Position numbers and translations under genes: made by a program
Part shown: piece after piece, positions 49,830 to 59,826 of the stretch
How the letters are laid out: each line of letters begins with the position of its first letter
Position numbering within the stretch: the stretch's first letter is position 1
The notes under the pieces: generated by a model
What the model was told of the DNA's origin: nothing
The model's input: only the letters and a program-made list of their open reading frames with translations
Database searches by the model: none
NCBI GenBank assembly: GCA_010909165.1
Contig: MU008177.1
Coordinates: forward strand, 62,001-126,000
Source: Anthoceros angustus
Lineage: Eukaryota > Streptophyta > Anthocerotopsida > Anthocerotales > Anthocerotaceae
Reading direction: 5' to 3'
DNA length: 64,000 bases

Positions 49830-50048
49830 TGTAAACAAGTCCCATCACGAGGAGTTTTAATAACTACTATAAACTGCACTAGAACTAAACCACAGTTTCA
49901 CTTACACCTCTCCCACATCCCTTCGGCATGCCTGCCTACTCACACCTTGTTCTAAAGGAACTACGACCCTTCGGTATGCCTGCCTTCTCATGTGCCTGAT
50001 CCCAACCCGTCGTCATCGGTTACAACTGATCCCTTTACTGTCAGAGGC
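49830..50048 (-). mobile_element. Candidate short 5' LTR of the Copia relic
   Basis: On the minus strand the block begins TGCCTCTGACAG and ends TTTACA, three bases before the primer-binding site. It contains an internal direct repeat (CCCTTCGG followed by ATGCCTGCCT, twice). The outer boundary is chosen because the unrelated 0.67-kb duplication begins there. No 3' LTR is in the window. Confidence 0.45.
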
Positions 50049-50050
50049 AA

Positions 50051-50724
50051 GGTGAGGGATAGCTATTCTATGGTGTTCTTGATGTCTTCCAGGAACAGCT
50101 GACTCCTTGGCACCTGTAAGGCGAGCAATGACAAAATAAGAATAGAGGTTAGACATAATTTATGGGTTACAATGGCTGGCTTACAGGCGTAGGAGATCTT
50201 ACTCTCCTTCTCAGCTGGTGGTGTCTCTTCTAACATCTTCATTGAATGGATTGTAATTGATTGCTTCTTCAGACGACGAGGATAGCTCCACCACTGTAGG
50301 AAAATGGACACTTTGGCTGGACATAGAGTGTTGTTGAGACATTGCCATATACTGTGCAGGGGGCCTTCTTTGGTTTTCAGCAGCTGAAGCTAATGTCTGC
50401 ATGCTCCTCATAGCCCCAGAGGCGGCAGACCTGGACATTTCCATCTCTTCATCGTCGCTGGACAAAGAGTTCTCAGTTATTTCATCTTAAGTGGATGTTC
50501 TTGCTGCAGGGGCTGCAAGCCTATTGTACATTGACGCCTTCTCCACTTCCGAGGTCATTGTCACAACACTTGCCACAAAGATGAGATGCGGGCGCCTCTT
50601 CAATGCATCCTGCGCGGTGGATGGCATGGCTGCAGCGCACCAAGATTGATTGACACAAGAACGGCGAGAATGAGAGGATTACCCTAGCGATTGAGGTGCT
50701 GCGACCTGGTAGCGCAAGCGAGCC
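50051..50724. repeat. Tandem 0.67-kb duplication, left copy
   Basis: It aligns over its full length to 50727-51395 in direct orientation, from GATAGCTATTCTATGG to GCGACCTGGTAGCG. Differences are mostly small indels in GC-rich spots. Confidence 0.9.
50063..50700 (-). pseudogene. Unidentified spliced gene, 3' part (left copy)
   Basis: The minus-strand frame runs from DEITENSLSSDDEEMEMS through an acidic/Ser-rich region to a donor at 50202 (AGAGTAAG). An intron of about 90 bp ends at CTTACAG (50114-50120), and a final exon (50113-50063) encodes VPRSQLFLEDIKNTIE and a stop. A TAA lies in frame just before DEITENS. The more N-terminal part of this copy is frame-broken. Family not recognised. Confidence 0.4.
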
Positions 50725-50726
50725 AG

Positions 50727-51395
50727 GTGAGGATAGCTATTCTATGGTGTTCTTGATGTCTTCCAGAACAACACTGCACCAAGGCGAGCAATGACAAAAT
50801 AAGAATAGAGGTTAGACATAATTTATGGGTTACAATGGCTTACAGCGAGGAGATCTTACTCTCTTCTCTTGGTGGTGTCTCTTCTAACATCTTCATTGAA
50901 TGGATTGTAATTGATTGCTTCTTGAATTTGAGAGGATAGCTCCACCACCGTAGGAAAATGGACACTTCGGACATAGAGTGTTGTTGAGACATTGCCATAT
51001 ACTGCGCGGGGGCCTTCTTTGGTTTTCAGCAGCTGAAGCTAATGTCTGCATGCTCCTCATAGCCCCAGAGGCGGCAGACCTGGACATTTCCATCTCTTCA
51101 TCGTCGCTGGACAAAGAGTTCTCAGTTATTTCATCTTAAGTGGATGTTCTTGCTGCAGGGGCTGCAAGCCTATTGTACATTGACGCCTTCTCCACTTCCG
51201 AGGTCATTGTCACAACACTTGCCACAGCATGAGATGCGGGCGCCTGCCCCTCTTCAACAGATCCTGCATCATGGATGGCATGGCCTGCAGGCGCACCAAG
51301 ATTGATTGACACAAGAACAGATGCGAGAATGAGAGGATTACCCCAGCGATTGGAGGTGCTGCGACCTGGTAGCGATGTGGCGATGGCCGGGGCCC
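50727..51395. repeat. Tandem 0.67-kb duplication, right copy
   Basis: Second copy of the 50051-50724 segment. The gene continues into unique DNA on its right, so this copy is probably the parental one. Confidence 0.9.
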
Positions 51396-51456
51396 CAGCC
51401 AAACGATGCGTGCGGCGCGTTGATGGTCTGCGGCGTTGCAGTGCTCGAGGCGCCAT
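50730..51456 (-). pseudogene. Unidentified gene with a possible transit-peptide N-terminus (right copy)
   Basis: The minus strand begins with ATG at 51456 and encodes an Arg/Ser/Ala-rich start (MAPRALQRRRPSTRRT) resembling an organelle transit peptide. It continues to LAAPAARTST and a TAA, then resumes in the same frame with DEITENSLSSDDEEMEMS. The splice acceptor used in the left copy is lost here. The single in-frame TAA is shared by both copies, so it predates the duplication. It could mark a true end of one ORF, or a nonsense mutation. No family recognised. Confidence 0.4.
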
Positions 51457-51537
51457 GGCCTTGAGCTTGCATTCTCAATGTCTTTTTTGGTCTTCCCTTT
51501 TCAGTTTCGATTGGTGATGGTTGAGGATGTAGATGGT

Positions 51538-51548
51538 GGGGGGGGGGG
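51538..51548. repeat. G11 homopolymer
   Basis: An uninterrupted run of about 11 G followed by AGGCGGC. Confidence 0.7.
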
Positions 51549-51649
51549 AGGCGGCATCATGGCAGTTATGGGCATTTATCAGGATGCCCGCGTGCATCAC
51601 ATGGGCCGTATTTGGCACATGGATGGTATATTCCGTCTTAATGATATGC

Positions 51650-52090
51650 CCTTAGTAATCCCATATATATATCATTTTCCTTTATTAATTTAGCTGCTTT
51701 ATTTTAGCCCACTAGTTTAAGTTCAGCTTTCTTTTGAGCAACATATTTTCTTTCCTAATAGGAATTGCGTAGCTAGATTAGGCTTGTTTTCTAGCCATTT
51801 TTCTCCCTTACTTCATAGTGAATGGGAGTGATAAAATACTTTATTAATTAGGGCACTATTCATTAGGGCACCTAGAAATCCCTAGAATTAAACATTATTT
51901 AATTCTAAGGGCTAGAAGTAGTTACTTTTATTTAGTTATTGGTTATATTGGTTACAACCACCTATAACCATCTCTACTTTGTAAACACTTGTACTTTCTA
52001 TCATTTTATGCAATGATACAAATATATTGGAGCAAGTGTGTGATTTTCATCTAGCTTGCTCTGAATGTACCATGGACAAACTGAAGACCG
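51650..52090 (+). other. AT-rich LTR-like or spacer DNA
   Basis: No gene is supported. The end of this stretch (TTGTAAACACTTGTAC through ATGCAATGATACAAATATA) resembles the 3' R-U5 part of plant LTRs, but no matching second copy or target-site duplication is visible. Confidence 0.2.
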
Positions 52091-52128
52091 GCCTCCCCGA
52101 GACATTGTTGATGATCATGTTGAATAAG

Positions 52129-52290
52129 CTGGTAAGGAACACTTTACGATTTCTAGTATTATGGCAGGGGTACCCTTTGTCTGAAGCTACTTAGGAACCA
52201 GTGGACCACCTTACCAACGCTCCACATCTCCTTCGATAATATATGCAAACTCATGGACTTCGGGACGAAGTCCTTGTACCAGTAGTTATC
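52129..52290 (+). pseudogene. Chromovirus (Ty3/Gypsy) chromodomain relic
   Basis: The frame encodes RFLVLWQGYPLSEAT, a stop, EPVDHLTNAPHLL, another stop, then a short tail. This matches the integrase-linked chromodomain of plant chromoviruses, in which the first stop stands at the position of the conserved Trp (ATWEP; TGG to TAG at 52192-52194). The rest of pol is absent. GACGAAGTCCTTGTACC just after it resembles the usual end of the Gypsy polyprotein before the 3' LTR. Confidence 0.7.
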
Positions 52291-52565
52291 ACGAGATTAT
52301 GGAATTAGTGAGTATTAATAAATAGCAAGGATAAGGGTAGCCGTAGACAGCTGTATTCTGGAGAGCGGCATGCGCGCCTTATGTGCTGAAGAGTCATCCG
52401 CTTACTAAGTGTTCCGTATTAAGTATGTATTTTCTTATAAATAGGGGGAACCCGTGAGGATAGGCAAGCGGTTTGATACCTGCTTCAATGAATAAGCTGG
52501 AGAATAATCTTCTTGTAGCCTTCCAACCTAGGTATTAGATCTGCCTTCGACAAGCAACCCACACC
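52291..52565 (+). mobile_element. Probable 3' LTR of the chromovirus relic
   Basis: This segment directly follows the chromodomain frame and contains TATAAATAGGGGG (52436-52448), then a leader-like stretch including CAATGAATAAGCTGG. Order and TATA position suit a Gypsy LTR. Ends were not defined and no 5' LTR is in the window. Confidence 0.45.
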
Positions 52566-52647
52566 AGGAACAGGAATTTGCAAGGCATTGACTTGCGAAA
52601 GCAATGTGTCAAACTTGACCTAGAAAGATGCCTCAAAATCTTTAGCT

Positions 52648-53070
52648 CATGAGCTTGCCGAATCAAGATCATGTTGCAATTTTCTAATGATCACATCGTG
52701 ACTATTAAATCTCTTATCTATAAGATCATCCATTATGGAATTGACCTCATCCTCCTCGTCCTCCTGGGCCTCCTCATCCCCCTTGTCTTCCAAATCCCAT
52801 GCCAAAGATTGGTACTTAGCCAAAAGAGACTCATATTTTTCCCTTAAAGAAATATTCTCCGCCTCAATATTATGTACTCTAGTCTATAATATAGATACCC
52901 GGTTGTCTTCATATTTATCCTCAATACTACGTAATCTAGTCTCCAATATTGATACCCTGTTTTCTACATATTTAACTATATTAGGCTTAGCGATAATAGA
53001 AGCCATAACCTCCAGTAAAGTAACCGCAACCTCCTCCACACCACCCACCACAGCCACCGCACAAAAAACC
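52648..53070 (-). pseudogene. Coiled-coil protein relic, probably transposon gag-like
   Basis: The minus strand encodes VENRVSILETRLRSIEDKYE, one stop, then ENISLREKYESLLAKYQSL and an acidic EEDEV block, ending in HDLDSASS and a stop. Heptad-like Leu/Ile spacing indicates a coiled coil. The frame is broken by single stops. Plus-strand frames over this DNA are shadows. A retroelement origin is inferred from the neighbourhood only. Confidence 0.4.
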
Positions 53071-53079
53071 CTAAATTAT

Positions 53080-53345
53080 GTCCTCGTCGCGACCTCCTCC
53101 ACACCAGCAATGGCCCCGGCGCACCAAAGTCTTGGCGACCCCACCGCAGCAACCTCACCCCATGCTCACCACAACATCAACTCCAACACCCAACGCCCCA
53201 TGTCCACTGTGGCAGCAACCCCAACATCCAACACCCCATGCCAACCACGTCATCAACCCCAACATTGAATACCCCATGCCTCATGCAATATCAGCCCCAC
53301 ACCCCATGCTCAACGCGACAGAGCCCACCACAAAGCAAGCCCTCA
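53080..53345. repeat. CA/CCCCATGC-rich degenerate repeat
   Basis: Repeated words CCCCATGC, AACCCCAACAT and CCACAACATCAA recur at irregular spacing, giving Pro/Thr/His-rich translations in every plus frame. I see low-complexity DNA, not a gene. Confidence 0.5.
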
Positions 53346-54121
53346 ACCCCTGGGACACGCCCCACCGCTGACCACAGACCGGCCGCACCGCGCTCTTCAG
53401 TCCGCACTCCGCACTCCTAAAGGTATCCTAAGCACAAAGAAGGGGAATCCATACTGATCAAAGAAGGGGAATCAAGTCTTCCATATTGCACATGCTTTGT
53501 GAGAAAATTATTGAGATTTATGTTGTTGGTTATTGAAAAAAAAAATTTAATACGATGTGAAAAAAATGCTAAGAATTGTAGCTCCATGAAGAAACGTGGT
53601 AAGGGGTCTATCATAAAAGTCAATCTTGCAACTAATTTTGAGAAAAACTCCAATCATATGAGAAATCAAAATGAAAGGGAAGACCCTTAATTGAGTCTTA
53701 CAACATCTCTAAATTACTGTTGTGCATATATGGATTTAGAAGAATTGCTATAATCTAAATCTCCAAACATAGCTTGCCATGCGTCTTGCGGCAGGACCAC
53801 TCCTTTCCCCTAGACGAGAATGTCAGTATTTGGCACAACTAGTAGATCCACATGTTATTTGTCCAATTGGATGCAATGGCCAACGTTATGGTTGTTGAAG
53901 AAACAACTACTACCTGCATCCCACATAATAGACAATTTCACACCAACACTTCATGGTCTAACTCTAATGATCTTATTCTTTATCTAAAAAATCAACATAC
54001 AAGATGCTAGGTTGGAATCGGCATTCGATTTACCGCAGCAAAACAATAGCTTTGGGCAAACAATGAGGAGTAGATGACTACCATGAAGCGAGGCTACTGG
54101 TCATTATCAGGATAACAAAAA
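53346..54121. other. Intergenic spacer
   Basis: AT-rich with short open frames only; no supported gene, RNA or repeat seen. Confidence 0.5.
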
Positions 54122-55495
54122 AATAAAGAAAAATTTCATATCCCTTATATAATACTCATGATTTATGGGTGTAGAAAAATAGCGGAAACCCCCTTGTCAT
54201 TTAGGGGTTAACGTCCTAAAAAAATTGTAATTCATTGATCATCTATTATAGTCCTAAAAATTTATTATAAGAATAATATTGTCATACGCTTTTATGGGTA
54301 GCCCTTGTATCATTACCTATGTGATATCTCAGACATTTATTTCTACTAAAATTATTAAATGTTTGAGAATACTTAGATTTTAATAGAGGACCACCTCTTA
54401 CTTGAGGTGGAGAAGGAGGTGGAGGTGGGGTGCGGGATTAGGTTGATCTACCAAAGATAGTGGTCTTCACGTAATAAGCAAAGTGAGGTGTAGGAGCGCT
54501 ACCTTCACGCAGGTCAGAGGATGAGTCAAGGCTTAGCTAGATTGGGGGCAGCTTGGGAACAGTACAGAAGGCAATCAGCAGATGAGTTCCTTAGCTGCTA
54601 TACTGGTTTTCTATAATGTGGGCACCTTTGGGAACCACATTGTCAAGTGGGAGCCTCAGGCAACCAACTTGATTTCACCTGTTCGCGGTCTGAGGCTATT
54701 TATGCGTCCCTTTGCCCGTGTTCCTTGGCCAAGGCCAGGAACTTTGCAGTTTTTTTGGCCAAAGGCCAAGGACTAATTTTGCTGCTGCAGTTGAGTAATC
54801 CTGCAGGTTAGACTGGCCAGCATGCAGCTATGCGGCCATTGCGCGATAGCCACCTTCCCTTTCAGCACCTTAAGTGGTGACCAAAGGGAATGAAGCAAAC
54901 TCACGGCGAACACCAGGCGTTTTCCGGCACGGCTATGTGCCCACCGCCAATCGCCTGCTCCTCTCGCCGGCTTCTTCTGCTCTGAATACGCTATGGGCAT
55001 GTTCTATGGAAGGTCACGAGGCGAGGGCAATCGCACACGAAGCCTCGGATGCCACCAAAACCAAGCGGTGCATGGGGCTGAACCCCACGATGGCCTAACC
55101 CATGGAGGTTCAAATTTGGGTTTAGAGCATCTTTAGAATCCGCCATCTTGAAGCCATCTTCCCGATTGGAATGGTATGGCGGCGATTTTGTTTCGTGGCC
55201 TAATGGAAGCCCTTATTCGATAACTTTGTTTCTTGGCCCAATGCAAAGCCCTCACTCGGCTACATTATATCAACCTAGGGTGTAGCGCAAAAATTCAGAG
55301 AAAACACAACCAAAGTAGTTGGATGAAAAGACTCAAAATGAATTAATTTAGGGGTTAATAGATAAACAATGAATCTCGTTGACATATAGTCCACCCCTAA
55401 TTGGGACTAGTTTGGAGTGCCTTTAGAGTTCATTAAGGAGGTGTCCCGATTACATAATCCTTATTTAAAAATAATAAAATAATATAAATTTTAAA
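54122..55495. repeat. Tandem 1.37-kb duplication, left copy
   Basis: Direct copy of 55496-56870. It contains GGAGAAGGAGGTGGAGGTGG, a CCTTGGCCAAGG palindrome followed by a second TTGGCCAAAGGCCAAGG, and an AT-rich end. Short open frames (for example 54874-55098) are altered in the other copy by indels, so they are probably not genes. Confidence 0.92.
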
Positions 55496-56870
55496 AATAA
55501 AGAAAAATTTCATATCCCTTATATAATACTCATGATTTATGGGTGTAGAAAAATAGCGGAAACCCCTTGTCATTTAGGGGTTAACGTCCTAAAAATTGTA
55601 ATTCATTGATCATCTATTATAGTCCTAAAATTATTATAAGAATAATATTGTCATACGCTTTTATGGGTAGCCTTGTATCATTATTATGTGATATCTCGAC
55701 ATTTATTTCTACTAAAATTATTAAATGTTTGAGAATACTTAGATTTTAATAGAGGACCACCTCTTACTTGAGGTGGAGAAGGAGGTGGAGGTGGGGTGCG
55801 GGATTAGGTTGATCTACCAAAGATAGTGGTCTTCACGTAATAAGCAGGCGGTAGAGGTGTAGGAGCAGCTACCTTCACGCAGGGCCGTAGGATGAGCTGA
55901 AGGCTTAGCTAGATTGGGGGCAGCTTGGGAACAGTACAGAAGGCAATCAGCAGATGAGTTCCTTAGCTGCTATACTGGTTTTCTATAATGTGGGCACCTT
56001 TGGGAACCACATTGTCAAGTGGGAGCCTCAGGCAACCAACTTGATTTCACTGTCATGTCCGAGGCTATTTATGCGCCCTTTGCGTGTTCCTTGGCCAAGG
56101 CTGTGAACTTTGCGTTTTTGGCCAAAGGCCAAGGACTAATTTTGCCGCAGCTTGAGTAATCCCGCAGTTAGATCACAAGATGCGCCTATGTGCCATTATG
56201 TGATAGCCACCTTCCCTTCAAGACCTTAAGTGGTGACCAAAGGGAATGAAGCAAACTCACGGCGAACACCGGGCGCTTCCGCCGACTATGTGCCCACCGC
56301 CAATCGCCGCTCCTCTCGCCGGCTCGCCTCACGCTATGGGCATGTTCTATGGAAGGTCACGAGGCGAGGGCAATCGCACACGAAGCCTCGGATGCCCACG
56401 GCTACACCAAAAACCAAGCGGTGCATGGGGCTGAACCCCACGATGGCCTAACCCATGGAGGTTCAGCTTGGGTTTAGAGCATCTTTAGGAATCCGCCATC
56501 TTGAAGCCATCTTCCTGATTGGAATGGTATGGCGGCGATTTTGTTTCGTGGCCTAATGGAAGCCCTTATTCGGTGCAACAACTTTGTTTCTTGGCCCAAT
56601 GCAAAGCCCTCACTCGGGGCTACATTATATCAACCTAGGGTGTAGCGCAAAAATTCACAGAGAAAACACAACCAAAGTAGTTGGATGAAAAGACTCAAAA
56701 TGAATTAATTTAGGGGTTAATAGATAAACAATGAATCTCAGTGCCGACATATAGTCCACCCCCCTAATTGGGACTAGTTTGGAGTGCCTTTAGAGTTCCC
56801 ATTAAGGGAGGTGTCCCGATTACATAATCCTTATTTAAAAATAATAAAAATAATATAAATTTTAAAAATA
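55496..56870. repeat. Tandem 1.37-kb duplication, right copy
   Basis: Same content and order as the left copy. Differences are again mainly indels at GC-rich spots. The join lies in AAAAATAAAGAAAAATTTC, and the right end leaves the repeat within a similar AAAAATAAA. Confidence 0.92.
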
Positions 56871-57415
56871 AAAATACTAAAAAACAATTTAAAATTTGAT
56901 TGATAAGTTTCACTAAAAATAACTTTTACCTTTTTCCTATATAGTTGCTTGAAAGCTAGGACTCTCTCTAAGCAGCATTAAAAAACCTGTACCTATCATA
57001 AAGGAAAAAGCTTAGCTTAAGAGTTCAATCACACCTAAAAGTCTATTAATTTTTTTCCTTTTTTTAAATTTTAGTGAAAAAATTAAAAATCCCACTTAGG
57101 GAGGTGAAACTAACATGAATGTATGTTTTAAAATGTCTCAATTGCCATTTAGGAAAAAATCCTATTTTTTATACTATAAACTAAAGGGAGTAGGATGAGA
57201 GGTCCCATTTAGAGAGGAATCCCATTTATGGAGTTCCCAATTAGGGGGGCCGACTGTACATATGTGAGCAGTCCGTCCTATTGCGGCCGTTTTATGATGG
57301 AGTAACGCGTAACTTATTCTAGAAAAACATCACATGGGCTCTCATCAATGAAGGCAGACGGAAACAACGCACTCGGGGTTGCCGTTCCCGTGACTTCGAA
57401 GCAAGGGGCTGATTG
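56871..57415. other. Intergenic spacer downstream of the esterase gene
   Basis: AT-rich, with repeated ATCCCATTTA/GGGAGG-type words similar to those closing the 1.37-kb repeat. No gene seen. It probably contains the 3' flank of the minus-strand esterase. Confidence 0.5.
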
Positions 57416-58631
57416 TCACAGGCCGTCCAGCACTGGCTCCAGAGGACTCATATTCGGAAATTGAGACGGCATGTGTCTCCGGTTCAGAGAGGGTGCCCAA
57501 TCAGCGTTCTTGAGAACTTTGAGCACCTCCTCGACCACAACAGCGCTCCCCTCAGCACTCAGGTGCACACCGTCGCTGCATAAACAGAGGCGCCGCTTAG
57601 TCAAGTTCTAAGGCCTTGGAAACAGTAGGTGCCGGGCGCCGTCAATCTCTCACCTCACGATGCACGTGTTCTCCCAGTTGTGCTTTCGCTGTATCGCAGT
57701 GTGGAGGTCTACGATTCCTACGTCAGGAAACTCGGCTGCTATTTCCTTACACGCCTCTGCGTAAGCTTTGGTACCCTCTAAGGACTTCCCCGGCGGTGGA
57801 ATCGCCCAGAGACTGTCTGCGAAGAGCTGCCTGCACGGGAAGAAACCTCATAAGAGCTGTTCGAGTTCAGATTGAATCAAACCAGAGCCGGAAGGCTTGC
57901 AAGTGACCGTAACCTCAGATGCGATTCCATTAGCGCCACATTCACTGGAGCGCAGGTTATCAGTATCACACGGGTTGTCTCAGATAGGCCCTGAAGAGCC
58001 CACATCATTCAAATCGGGAGGCGTCCAGAAGACCAGTGCTGTCACACTGCACTTGAGAGGTGACAAAATGCTGTGAAATGCTACCTTGATGTGAGCTGTG
58101 ATCTTTCTCATGTTCTCCTTGTATTCGGCAAGTGGAACATGAGGGCAAGTAATGTCTTTGGTGAGCAAAGCCGAATCGTTGCCACCCAGCAAAACAATCA
58201 CCAATGCAGGTTGAACGGCAGACTCCTGCAATGGACAAAGTACGTAGGAACTGTCGATATCCATGGATTGCCCAGTTTCAGGCTCACGAACTGGGCTGGA
58301 AGTGGAAATGGTCTGACATACTACTTACCTTTGGGAAAACCCGATCCAACACAGCCAAAGCCTGCCGGGAATTCCATCCAGAATATCCTCTGAGCAAAAA
58401 ATCCGCCTGCGTGCAACTTCAAGAGGAGCTGAAGTCATTCGCACAAGAGAAATCCAAGCAATCCAAACCATCCATCCAAGCAATCCAAGCAATCCAAGCA
58501 TGAGGAGTGCAGGTTTTAACCTTTCGTGAATACAAGTCGTTGAGAACAGAGCCCCAGCCTAGTTTTTTGTAACTGTATTGCACAAGCGAGGAGCCAAAGA
58601 GCACAAAAACAGGCCTCTCGAAGCCCACCAT
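57416..58631 (-). CDS. GDSL/SGNH-family esterase, IAH1-like (isoamyl acetate-hydrolysing esterase homologue)
   Basis: Five exons on the minus strand: 58631-58521, 58407-58330, 58225-58004, 57826-57654 and 57575-57416. All junctions are GT-AG and in phase, giving 247 residues, the usual size for the family. SGNH blocks appear in order: block I FVLFGSSLVQYS (residues 9-20), block II RGYSGWNSRQAL (about 43-54), block III LLGGNDSALL (about 75-84), and block V SDGVHLSAEG with the catalytic Asp and His. Block I has GSS where GDS is usual; the nucleophilic Ser is kept. Family members hydrolyse small esters. The start ATG has good context (GCAGCATGG) and lies 229 bp after the stop of the methyltransferase gene. 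The third donor and acceptor (AATGAT/GT, GCAG/CTCTTC) were chosen by phase and are the least certain. Confidence 0.88.
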
Positions 58632-58860
58632 GCTGCCTTGTGTGACGAGGTGCCCAATTGCCTATTTAGCCAGCCTTCACAGACGACGGACTCCTATTGC
58701 CGGGGCCAACCGGTACATTCCCCCTTATCCACAGAGGGATGCATGATGCAAGCTCACGTCTTTACAAATGGTTCTCCTCTTCTTTAGGAGAAAGAATCCT
58801 TCTCCCCTGTACTTTAAATATATACCTGCCCATGGATAAAGCATAAAGTTATGTTGCCAG

Positions 58861-59826
58861 CTACGTCTCACTACCCAGAACATGGACTGCAGGCCCACAA
58901 CAAAGCCAATCGTCCGAATAATCTCCAAGCTTTTGGCGTCGTCTCTCTGCCACCAGCTCACGTGATTCTGAACAGATAGTCCGCGACTCGCGTGTAACGG
59001 GTCTGTCAGCGACCACGAATTTCTGGCCTTCTCGTTGGCGCTCATGAAACCCCGCCCAAACTGAGAAACAACAGCAAACATCTGGCCTCAGACGAGCAAG
59101 ATTAAGCAGTTCCGTCATGCCCTATGCCTCTCATGCAGAATAGACGTGCCTGCAAAATGATGTAACACGATTGATGCCGCAACAGTGACGTTGAGAGATG
59201 CCGTGCCGGCACCATACTGTGGGATATAGACAAAAAAGTCACACACCTCCATCTCTTTGGCGGACAGCCCGCTCCCCTGCAAAAAGCAAGCATACAGTCA
59301 CACTGCACATGGACCCTATCCAAGTAAAAGCACTCGCGCCAGAAAATCACACCAAGTACAGCAACTCGTGCAACAGAAACACACCTCGTTGCCGACGACA
59401 AACGCAGTGTTGCGCTTGAAAGGGTGGGATTGCACTGCAAGAGCACCATCAGCGATCTCCACTCCGCATATGTCACACTCCTGCTCCTGAATCATAGATC
59501 CCACACGGTAGCTCGGGTAAATTCCCCTGCACCCAAACACCGCAAACTTCACAGCCCCAGCCACGTATACTAGCGTCACCAACCTTCAAGAAAAGCACGG
59601 CGGCAGAAAGGTTATGGAAGTGACGGAACCCTATGTGCACCGTGGCTCCATGGCTCCCGAATGCATTATAGTCCTTCTTCCCAACCAGAATAATCTCAGT
59701 GACCCCAAAAGCTGTGGCGCTGCGTGCCAATGTTCCTATGTTATGCCGCTTTGCAACATTGTGCACGACCACATAGCACTTGGGCCCGCCACATGCGGGC
59801 TCCTCCCCTGCATCCCTCTCTTCCAT
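58861..59826 (-). CDS. SpoU/TrmH-family RNA 2'-O-ribose methyltransferase
   Basis: Four exons on the minus strand: 59826-59584, 59486-59385, 59276-59150 and 59060-58861, giving 223 residues in continuous phase. The three SPOUT motifs are present: NIGTLARSATAFG (residues 29-41, with the conserved Asn and Arg), FVVGNEGSGLS spanning exons 2 and 3, and IPQYGAGTASLNVTVAAS (motif 3, AdoMet-binding trefoil knot). Members methylate ribose in tRNA or rRNA using S-adenosylmethionine; the target here cannot be told. There is no clear organelle transit peptide, since the protein starts MEERDAGEEPA close to the fold. The last intron appears to begin with GC rather than GT (CAG/GCACGT), the only choice that preserves phase. 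Divergent from the choline-transporter-like gene. Confidence 0.9.

Noticed and set aside
52735-53268. Plus-strand 177-residue Ser/Pro-rich ORF
   Set aside because: It is the complement of the coiled-coil relic on the minus strand plus low-complexity CA-rich DNA.
54874-55098. Short plus-strand ORF (MVTKGNEANSRRTPG) repeated in both 1.37-kb copies
   Set aside because: Indels between the two copies alter it heavily and nothing resembles a protein family. Duplication alone explains the recurrence.
58000-58070. Extra short intron in the esterase exon 3 (GTAGCATTT to TCAAG)
   Set aside because: The frame is open straight through and the putative intron would be only about 42 bp, shorter than all others; continuous coding is simpler.
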